From: Brienomyrus brachyistius
Taxonomy: Eukaryota; Chordata; Actinopteri; Osteoglossiformes; Mormyridae
DNA: 64,000 bases
Assembly: GCF_023856365.1 (NCBI RefSeq)
Contig: NC_064540.1
Coordinates: forward strand, 30,464,974-30,528,973
Reading direction: 5' to 3'
Positions within the stretch are counted from its first letter, which is position 1. Every line of letters starts with the position of its first letter. Position numbers and translations under genes: made by a program. The notes under the pieces were generated by a model. The model saw only the letters and a program-made list of their open reading frames with translations, searched no databases and was not told the DNA's origin. Positions 47,665 to 57,315 of this stretch are shown here, one piece after another.

Positions 47665-48026
47665 CCATCCATCCATCCATCCATTTTCCAAACCGCTTAT
47701 CCTACTGGATCGCGGGGGGTCTGGAGCCTATCCCGGAAGCAATGGGCACGAGACAGGGAACAACCCAGGATGGCGGGCCAGCCCATCGCAGGGCACACTC
47801 ACACACTATTCACTCACGCATACACTCCTATGGGCAATTTAGCAACTCCAATTAGCCTCAGCATGTTTTTGGACTGTGGGGGAAACCAGAGTACCCGGAG
47901 GAAACCCCACGATGACATGGGTAGAACATGCAAACTCCACACACATGTGACCCAGGTGGAGACTCGAACCCGGGCCCTAGAGGTGTGAGGCAACAGTGCT
48001 AACCACTGCACCACCATGCTGCCCCC
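47665..48026 (-). mobile_element. Full-length tRNA-derived SINE with target duplication
   Basis: Minus-strand copy, tail at 47665. Flanked by aaatggaaaac at 47651-47661 and 48028-48038. Confidence 0.92.
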
Positions 48027-48039
48027 TAAATGGAAAACC

Positions 48040-48970
48040 ATTAAATACAAAAGGAAAACAAAAGTGCTGTAAGACTGTATACTTATGTGTATGTTAGTAA
48101 AGGCTGTAGCTGACACAACGGACCCCACTAATTAGAAAGGGGTAATTGTACACATGTGGCATCCAGTATGTTCTTCTATAACAGTTTTAAAAAAAAAAAA
48201 AAAAACTCACATTACACAAATTGGCACTATCAAAACGAGGATTATGGGGAAAATGGGGACTGTGATGGAGATTACATACACGTAGGCATGGTATTTAGTT
48301 TTTTTTAATCTGGTCACCTTCCAGAGTAATTGTAAACTAAAACCATCTTCACCCTATTTGATTCTTTATAAATGGACAATCAGTCGTGCAGTAAATGGGG
48401 GTATAGAGAGACACAGAGCTTGTCTAACAAGAAACCCTGGGAAGCTAACATTAATAGGGTGGGTATGGATAGCAAAACCATTGATACAGATTACAGATTT
48501 ATATCTCACCTGAACCCTGGCGGGCTCCGTGCCAATAGGGGTTGGGATTAGGGTTAGTTAACTTAAGTAGTAATATTGATGTGTATATTCTCCTATTCTC
48601 CAGTCAGTGAATCGTGAAACGTAATGTTAATATGTTTCTATACCTATATGTTCTGCTTAAAAACCCATAAAGGCAAGCACAGTGTTTAGACATTCTGTTA
48701 CTTAGACTAGTAAACACTAAGATCCTTCAGCTTTCAATTAACCTGACACAACAGTCTAAACAACAAATGTGTGCCATGTCATTTGTCATCTTTACATCTT
48801 GTATCCTTTATATGGTAATTGGATTTTCAAGGTGGAATTGCAGGTCGATCATTTTAAGGATCTAGATGTAAACCTCCCTGGTGTTGCTTTAATATTTTTT
48901 TTGCACAATTTGCTTCACACACTTCCTCCAGCAGAGAAGCTTACAATACTACACCCCACCAAATGACTGG
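48040..48970. other. No gene recognised; part of a direct repeat at 48824-48893
   Basis: The segment ttttcaaggtggaattgcag and onward to ccctggtgttgctttaatat recurs at 50155-50225 on the same strand, on the other side of the integrase remnant. The flanking direct repeats may be LTR or subterminal parts of the gypsy element. Confidence 0.5.
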
Positions 48971-48974
48971 ATGA

Positions 48975-49512
48975 TGCCTTTTTATTTAAGGTCTGGCTGT
49001 GAGCCTCGATTACCGATACACTATCTTCAGGCTCCTGCCGGGATCAGTCAGTATGGTGGACCTTTGGAGGAATGGGTACAAAACCATCAGGAAAGTTTGC
49101 AGGTGCTTCAAGAGTATGTGAAGGCTTAGTTGGAGGAACAAGCCACACCACGAAATCGGAAACACAATGAGTTGGTTAATGATTAGGGGTTTGATGAAGG
49201 TCAGCTGGTGTGTTTGCGGAACCATGTTCGAGGTAAAATACAGGATCATTGGGATGCCTGTTTGTATATGGTAGTTCGGTGTCCCCAAGATCAGGGTGCA
49301 GTTTACTCTGCAACTCCAATGGAGGGGGACGGGGTTGTCCGTCAAGTTCACCGAACAGAGTTGCGTCCAGTACCACAGGGGGTTGTTATGTCAGGGGAAG
49401 ATGTTCTGGTAATGTCTCCTGAGTCTGGGTTGCCCACAGGGGCAACAGAAATGGAATCGGATGAGGACTCTGTGATTTTACGGGGACAGGGCTGGTGGGA
49501 GGGGTCGCAATA
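48975..49512 (+). pseudogene. Ty3/gypsy integrase C-terminal remnant
   Basis: The frame from 48975 reads MPFYLRSGCEPRLPIHYLQ, the end of the integrase core region. It continues with GGPLEEWVQNHQESLQVLQE, GFDEGQLVCLRNHVRGKIQD, DQGAVYSATPMEG and VRQVHRTELRP, the standard gypsy post-core region with an xVRxVHRxxL end. Two in-frame TAG codons (near 49126 and 49183) disable it. The next 600 bases have no domain. Confidence 0.8.
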
Positions 49513-50689
49513 GAGCATCCACAAGTAGGCCTCGTATAATGGAGGAGGTTATGTCCCCCCCGAGGTGTAGAGACCAGTTAAACGTTCGGTGAGGTCCACC
49601 ACTGGTCATCATACCAACCCTTATAAGTTACCACGGTCAGTGAATGATCGTTCGGTTGGGGAGGAAGACCAGTGGTTTGGGGATAGAATTCTTAGCTGTG
49701 ATCGTTGGGTCATCAATTTCATTTTGGGGGATGGATTGTAGCCAGGCAATTATAGGCAGGTATAGGAACTGCAGTTCGGACTGGAGGCATAGCCGGGGCG
49801 AGATGGCTGTGCATGTTCCGATGGTAGGGCATATTGGCAAAGGAGCAGGCACGGGAAAGACAGGCAGGGTCCTGATAGATTTGGTGGAGCATCGGCGGGC
49901 ATATTGAATTTGCAGTGTAGCAGCCTTTCTGTTTGCTTGTTTCAGGGGTGAACAATCTTATCCGCAAAGGGCCGGTGTGTATGCAGGTTTTCGCTGCAAC
50001 TCCCTAATTAGATTTCTAATTAGAGGACTGATTAGCTGAAGAGTCCTCATACCTGGTTTTGAAGAGCTGACCTAAAGGTTACCCCAAAAACCTGTTTTTT
50101 TTTTTGTTTGAATGGGGCAGTGAGTCATGGGGTAAACTACTGTTCTTTAGGGGTTTTCAAGGTGGAATTACGGGTCGATAATTTTAAGGATCAGGTTGTA
50201 AACCTCCCTGGTGTTGCTTTAATATGTTTTATCTGAGGTTGTATCGTGTATTATCAAGCCAGCCGGCTTAGTGGCCTCGGGAGCGGGGTTTAGTGGGAGC
50301 AGCTGGCTAGTTTTATTTTCTTTTTTGTTTGTGTCTTTTTCTTTGTTGTATGTATATTTTGGGTTCATTATTAGGCAGGCTGGGCCTTTTGGCACCTGTA
50401 GTCTGGGTGCTGGATTGCCCATAGGGGTCTTTTTTATTGCTGTGATTTGCTGTGTCATTCACTAGTGTGATTTGTGCTGGATGTGTTTTTAAGGTTGTGC
50501 TGTGGCGTGTACCTGAGCAAACTTTGGGCAACCTGTTCTCTTGTTGGCTTTATTGACAAAGGGTGGATTAGTCTAATTACGGCCTGCTACAAATAGCTGC
50601 ATATAACGTATAAAAAAAATCACCTTATGGGTGCTCCGTAGGGTAGCAAGATCTTGAGTTTTTTTACAGTACTCGGGTACGTTTTAAAA

Positions 50690-50800
50690 TTTTCGACCAA
50701 TCAGCAAACATTATTCTGACAGCATAGCTGGGAAACCAATGAAAAGTGAGTGCAACGTTCTAGAACTTGACTTCGGGTTGACGCTCCCTATAAAAGAGCT
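50690..50800 (+). promoter_or_regulatory. Heat-shock-type core promoter (CCAAT, HSE, TATA)
   Basis: In order on the plus strand: CCAAT in gaccaatcagc (50697-50701), a second CCAAT (50736-50740), a perfect heat-shock dyad TTCTAGAA within gttctagaac (50758-50767), and TATAAAAG (50789-50796). The spacing is that of a vertebrate heat-inducible promoter. That a transcript starts here is inferred. Confidence 0.55.
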
Positions 50801-50819
50801 GGGTACTGCTTCAAGGCGT

Positions 50820-51175
50820 TCAGTTGGCGCTACCTCCTGATAGAGTAGCACTGTACGGCTCTTGTTCCGTAAAACAACATCAAAAGGATGAAAAAAAAAA
50901 CAATATTTAAAGAAGACGAAAAAAATCAATTTTTAAAGAAGACGAAAAAAACATCGTCTAAAAAAATAAGCCAAAAAAATAATATCCGAAGAAGGAAAAA
51001 CATGCAAAGTAAAAAAAACAAACAAAAATAAAAAACAATATCCAAAGAAGAAGGAAAAAAACATCCAAAGGGAGAAAAGAAGAACTGAAGGGCAAACGAG
51101 GTAGGAGGAAATACAAATTTCGTTTCAGCACCGTTGGAGTGCCAAGCCGTGAAAAGCATTTGGCCAGAAGACAAG
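50820..51175 (+). other. Candidate non-coding first exon
   Basis: A-rich sequence ~25 bases downstream of the TATA box. It ends at ACAAG|GTAAGT, a consensus donor (51175/51176). It contains only short open frames. Which gene it would splice to is unknown; the next recognised plus-strand exons are those of clcn7 at 54971. Confidence 0.35.
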
Positions 51176-51179
51176 GTAA

Positions 51180-51960
51180 GTGTTGTACCTGTTATTTTAA
51201 AACAGCGCTTTTCAAAATGCTGCTTTATAATCGTTTGAGATCGTTAGCCAGTGTGACAGCTGAAGGCTTTTTGAGTTTACCAACATAAAGTTTTATTTCT
51301 GTATTAGGACATTGTCAGGAACAATGATGTGTTCATCGCTATGATGTGGTCAAAAAGCGATGCATTGAATCTTAGAAACATTTGTGATTTTTCAAACGAT
51401 GCTTTTCCTTTTATTTAATCAGTAAAATTTCCATCGGTTTTATATAGTGCCCCTTGAAATATGTCTTTAGCTCATTTTCCGGGCATTTTACTAGAATGCA
51501 TCCTGAGAAATACACAAGCTCTGCTGCATTTCCGTGCCTCGATGTTTAGTGCCGAGTATAATTGTTGCAGTTGCCTTTTATATATTCCATGAGACCTGTT
51601 GGTACCAAGAGAAGTGTGAGACTGTCAGGGTGAATTTATCATACAATCGCACGCATAAATACCTGAGGGTTGCCAGTCCTTTTGCGTTGTTACAGGAGGA
51701 CTAGAGCTGACGAGTGTGTTTCTACACACTATCAAGGGCATTGTAGTACAGTTTTCTCAGGTGGGAGAATGCTGCCGATCTCCTATTTGACAATACAGCC
51801 CTTGATATATTAGAATATTACAGAACTAGAAGCCTTTTGCAAGGAAGAATGTGAGAAAATCCCAAGTACAAGAACTGAAAGCCTTTCAGCTGGCTATAAG
51901 AAGCGCTTGTAAGCTGTGATATCTGGCAGGAGGTGTTACTAAGTACTGATTACGTAGGGT
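51180..51960. other. No gene recognised
   Basis: Unremarkable intron-like or intergenic DNA between the candidate first exon and a transposon remnant. Confidence 0.4.
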
Positions 51961-52170
51961 GCCCAAACTTTTGCAGAGTGCCATAATAATGTTTTTATTT
52001 TGTAATTTTGTTCAATTTATGGCATAAAAAGTAACTATTCATCAATGTTTGCTGAAAATATTGTGTATTTTCCCCCCAGTTCCTAAAGAGACTGTATTAA
52101 CTGATATTGTTGCTTTTGTAATTGAAAAGATGTTATTTGTCAAGGGGTGCCAAACCTTTGCATAAGACTG
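51961..52170. mobile_element. DNA-transposon/MITE remnant
   Basis: The edges gggtgcccaaacttttgcag and ggggtgccaaacctttgcat then aagactgta are similar motifs of a kind found at Tc1/mariner-like termini in fishes. No coding sequence. Confidence 0.45.
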
Positions 52171-52540
52171 TACACAGTGTGTGTATGTGTTTATGTGAGT
52201 GTGTGTCTGTGTGTGTGTTTATATATATATATGTGTGTGTGTGTGTATATATTTCTGTATATGCATGTGTATATATATATATTTATATATAGTTCACACA
52301 CATTCAAACTTATTTGAATACACATTCAAAATAATTTTTATTATTATTATTTTCGTTTTTTTTTTTTTGTGTGTTTTAAAATGTTTTATTTTTGCAATGG
52401 AAATAAAAATAAAGCAGTCCTCCGTAGAGGAGGGGTGGTGGAGGGAATATATATATATATATACATATATATAAAATAATTGTCACACAACTGGGGTGAC
52501 ATGCCTTGCCTGCTCACCCAATTTTAGTGCACTTTAGTTA

Positions 52541-53411
52541 TGCTTATACTACGGGACCGTTGAATGCTTGAATCTGATTGGCTGACGAACGTTCTGAGGT
52601 GTGCAATTATTTTCAGATAACCGCACGGCGAACGTAGTTCCAGGTAGCTCTCTTGACCGCATTACAGTTCCATATCACTTCGCATAGTTAACTGTAATAA
52701 CGGAAATTAGCATACAGTACCTATACAGCACACAGGACTAACAAAAACAACATGACAGACGATTTTCCGAAAGTAAATTTTAATATTTACGGTGAATATG
52801 AAACTTTCAACAACTGGGCTGCAGCAGTATTAGTTAGCCTAGTGTACCAACTTAAAGGCTACACATGACATTTCTCACTAGCGAGGTAATAACAGCGCTG
52901 CATCTTAAAGCAGACTTACAGTTTAGAGACGGTGCTTCAGAACACTGTTGAGGGACACACAGTGTAGCCTAATTCATACAAGCTCTCTCTCTCTCTCTCT
53001 CTCTCTGTTTCTCTTTCTCTGTGTCTCTGTCTCTCTCGCTGTCTTTCTAATAACTTCATTATTAACTGCATTAGTCTGCTATCAACGGCTCAAACCTCCA
53101 TTGCCAGCTTTAAAATGACGTTTTGGAACTAGCAAAAGAGCCGTTGGATGAGATGCGGAAGAAATAATCCTACTCACAATAGCGATTTAAGTAGAAAAAC
53201 CGGACAAATCCCTTGAAATATATCATCTGATCGATGTCTTGAGGTGTGGCAACCGTAGTATAAGCGGAATAATTGACTCCGGACCGTTGAATTATTAGAA
53301 AATAATGCACACCCGAGGTGTAACGGCCACTCCGCTTCGCGTCGTGGCCGCATTACCACCTCGGGTGTGCATTATTTTCTAATAATTCAACGGCCCGTCG
53401 TCAATTATTCC
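52541..53411. mobile_element. 871-bp non-autonomous transposon with TTA target duplication, ending in a palindrome
   Basis: Flanked by tta at 52538-52540 and 53412-53414, inside a tandem-array unit. The left end (tgcttatactacgggaccgttgaat) and the inverse of the right end share ACGGG(A)CCGTTGAAT and a GAGGTG / AATTATTTTC block. Another pair, gcttatactacgg at 52542 and its inverse ccgtagtataagc at 53253-53265, lies inside. A 3-bp TTA duplication suggests a PIF/Harbinger-like element, but no transposase is present. It contains a CT-rich run (52986-53040). Confidence 0.65.
53266..53411. repeat. Near-perfect palindrome, ~66-bp arms
   Basis: The left arm from ggaataattgac to aacggccac is the inverse of the right arm from gtggccgc to gtcaattattcc with a handful of mismatches. 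The loop is ~13 bases (tccgcttcgcgtc). At the centre are CpG-rich bases in an AT-rich surround. Confidence 0.92.
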
Positions 53412-53718
53412 TTACATAATGACCTTCTAGTCTCGATACACCCATATATATATATATATATATATAATGTGTGTGTGTATATATGTATATATGTGTGTGT
53501 ATATATGTATATATATAGTTTTTTTGTGTTATTTTTTTGCAATAGACAATAAAAATAACGCAGTTCTCCATAAAGGAGGGATGGTGGATGGAATATATAT
53601 ATACATATATATAAAATAATTGTCACACAACCTGGGTGACATGCCTTGCCTGCTCACCCAGTTTTAGTGCACCTTAGTTATTCATAATGACCATCTAGTC
53701 TCGATACACCCATGAATA

Positions 53719-53757
<39 letters not shown>

Positions 53758-54970
53758 TTTCTGTTTTTTTTTTGCAATAGACAATAAAAATAACGCAGTT
53801 CTCCGTAAAGGAGGGATGGTGGATGGAATATATATATACATATATATATAAAATAATTGTCACACAACCTGGGTGACATGCCTTGCCTGCTCACCCAATT
53901 TTAGTGCACCTTAGTTATCCATACTGACCATCTAGTCTCGACACACCCATATATATATATATGTATATATATATAGATATTTTTTCTTTTTCTTGTGTTT
54001 TTTTTTTCGCAATGGATATTAATAATAAAGCAGTCCTCCGTAAAGGAGGGGTGGTGGAGGGAATATATATATACATTTATATAAAATAATTGTCACACAA
54101 CTGGGGTGACATGCCTTGCCTGCTCACCCAATTTTAGTGCACCTTAGTTATCCATAATGACCATCTAGTCTCGATACACCCATAAATATATATGTATATA
54201 TATAGTTTTTTTTTTTCGCAATGGACAATAAAAATAACGCAGTTCTCCGTAAAGGAGGGATGGTGGATGGAATATATATATACATACATATAAAATAATT
54301 GTCACACAACCGGGGTGACATGCCTTGCCTGCTCACCCAATTTTAGTGCACCTTAGTTATTCATAATGACCATCTAGTCTCGATACACCCATAAATATAT
54401 ATGTATATATGTATTGTTTTTTTTTTGTTTTTTTTGCAATAGACAATAAAAATAACGCAGTTCTCCATAAAAGAGGGATGGTGGATGGAATATATATATA
54501 CATATATATAAAATAATTGTCACACAACCTGGGTGACATGCCTTGCCTGCTCACCCAATTTTAGTGCACCTTAGTTATCCATACTGACCATCTAGTCTCG
54601 ACACACCCATATACACACCCGAAGCTCTGATCTCAGATCAGTTCCATGCCTCCAGAATCTAATGTTACCCTCAAGGAAGAAGGGAAGCTATGATGAGTAA
54701 AAAAAAGGTTATTAGAGTGTCCTGTCAGCGTTGGGCTTCTTCGGCCTCCGCCATTGATTTTTCGGTTTCAGGATGGAAAGTACAAGGTGGCTCTGTGTTG
54801 ATGAATAATCCAGGAAAAAAATGCCACAAAGGCATGGAGTCACACCAGTGGAGTCTTATCCTTGCAATAAAGACCCCTGTATGACCTTTGCTGAATATTT
54901 CCAGTTTAGTGGAGCTGATCTGTGAGTAATGCAGTTATGCAGCAGTTTCTGATGGTTTCCGGTTTTGCAG

Positions 54971-56531
54971 GTGGTGTCCTTTTTCAGCTTGGAGGAGGGA
55001 GCCTCCTTCTGGAACCAGATGTTGACCTGGAGAATCGTGAGTGACGTTTCCGATTAGCATACCTGATCTCCTTGCCCCGCCACGGGGCTCTGGTGAAATG
55101 TAACTATTCAGTGACCCGTATCTTTCAGTTCTTCGCTTCCATGATCTCGACCTTCACCTTGAACTTCTTCATGAGTATCTACCACAACAAGCCGGGAGAT
55201 TTTAGTAACCCAGGTCTCATCAACTTTGGACGCTTTGACAACGATGTAAGTTTCCCATTTCTGTCGGTGTTGTGATGTAGATTGTCCTTTTTAAAAGTCT
55301 GTAGATGGAATCTTGAAAATCAAAATATTGGGCATCGGTAATTGATCTGGTTGTCTTGGCCAATGGTATGCTGTCCGCAAGTCAAGTAGCTCTTGGGAGA
55401 TGTCGGCCGTTACCCTCTGACATTGGTTTCCTGCCTCCCGTTAGTCAGTGGGGAAAATGTGATGTTTATGGATGTCTGGACAACTTAGAGTGGAGAGCAT
55501 TTTATAATCATTACCTCGTTTGGGAAAGGCGAAAGAAGACGGTATAATTTTGACCAAAATCCAGAATGAGACCAAGTTCACACTGTTCCCGAACATGTTT
55601 TGGTCTTTCCTGTCCGTGCCGTTCAAGAAGGGGCTGATCTGTGAACTTTATGGGGAAACAAGGGTGAGAGAGAAAAGGATGAGCTGTTATTTCCAGAAAG
55701 GGCTCGACTCGGTACCCTGTCACATGAGCAGTGATGTATTTTTACCTGCCTTCTGGTCACATGGGTTGGAAAGGAAACCATGAAACGTTTGTTGGGGGAC
55801 TTGGACACAGCCCCCACCCCGCAGCGCATGACTTTCCTGGGAGGCCCCCTGGGCTGGAAATATAGTCATCACCTCGGTGGACATGAGTACCGCGCTGTTT
55901 TAGTTGGGCCTCCTGGTTTAGGTAGGCATGTTAGCCATGGTTGTGGATGTTTCTCGTTACAAGAGAGGCACCTGTAGCAGTTTACATGGTATGCAGATAC
56001 GGTTGTTTATTTTATTTTTTTTAAACGCAGCAGAATTTTTCCCGCCTTCGGTGCCTGAAGTTTTTGGGAAACGTTTGCCCCGGATGCCCACTGTATGCTT
56101 CCTGTAGGATCACAACACGTTCACCATTCTTTTAAAAATTATACACTACTGTGCAAAAGTCTTAGGCAGGCAAAGAAAATGATATTTAGATTATCCTCGT
56201 GTTGGTGTAAAACTATGATATTATGCCTGTGAAAGTGTGTCAACTTCGCCATTTCAGAACCTCTGCTAAAATCATCCTAGTATTTGCAGCGACCGTCCAA
56301 TGCAGCCATGTGTTTTTTTTGACTTGGCCACCAGCACACCTCATACAGCTAGTCAGTCTCTCACTGACTTTTTAAGCCAGTATATTTAATTTTTTTTAAT
56401 TCAGCTGTTGGTGAAATTTAACAAAATCATGGAACGGCTGAGGTGCCCCTGAGGAGAAGTTTGGGAACTGAAGCGGTGTTCATCTAGCCATCCAACTAGA
56501 TATCAGTAACTTTTTAGAAAATAGAAGAAAT

Positions 56532-56587
<56 letters not shown>

Positions 56588-57279
56588 AAATTAAATTAAA
56601 AAAAAAGAGGCAAACAAGAGGTGCCCCCATGTGTGTAGTCCTGTAGGGTGTGATGTTGTCATTTGCATGTTTGACTGGAGGATTCTGGGTATTGATTTTT
56701 TTTTTTTTTTTAACCCCCCCCCCTCAGAGCACGGAGTACTACCTGTATGAGATTCCTCTGTTTATCGTCATGGGAGCCTTCGGTGAGAGAGAGAGAGAGA
56801 GAGGGAGCGTCTTATTGTGGAAACCCAAACCTTGCTCTTTTACATCTTAACGGACTGGTTCTGTTTCTGGTTTTCTCATGCCGGGCCCATGTCTCTTTCC
56901 CCCCCGCAGGTGGATTGCTGGGAGCACTGTTCAACGTCCTGAACTACTGGCTCACCATCCTCAGGATCAGGTGTGCCTGTGTGCGTGTGCCTGTGTGCGT
57001 GTGTGTGCCTGTGTGTGTGTGTGTGTGCGTACTTCTGTGCGCATGTGTGCCTGTGTGTGTGTGTGTGTGTGCGTACCTCTGCCTGTGTGTGTGCACGTAA
57101 GTGAGGCCTGTTTGGTTTTTACTGTGTCACGCCTGTCTGAAACTTAGGCATCTTAACACTTGAAATTAAATAATTAAATAAATATATCCCGAGACTGTGG
57201 GGCTGACCTTGAAACTGCCCCACACTGGTTTGATGCAAATGAAAGTTGTCCCACAACAAAATCATTAGCTGAGCCACCA

Positions 57280-57315
<36 letters not shown>

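Larger units (their letters stand above)
52380..54610 (+). repeat. Tandem array of ~210-235-bp units, six copies, one split
   Basis: Landmark gcaatagacaataaaaataa / gcaatgg... occurs at about 52396, 53540, 53776, 54010, 54218 and 54437. Each unit has a TA-rich microsatellite, a T run, a ggagggatggtgga block, and the conserved end gtgacatgccttgcctgctc, acccaattttagtgcac. The copy starting at 52380 is separated from the rest by the element at 52541-53411. Excising that element rejoins a normal unit. Confidence 0.9.

Noticed and set aside
54690..54884. Short ORF just upstream of the first clcn7 exon, considered as a missing clcn7 exon
   Set aside because: Residues do not resemble the GKEGP-to-GAPVG region of ClC-7 and the frame has no flanking AG/GT signals.
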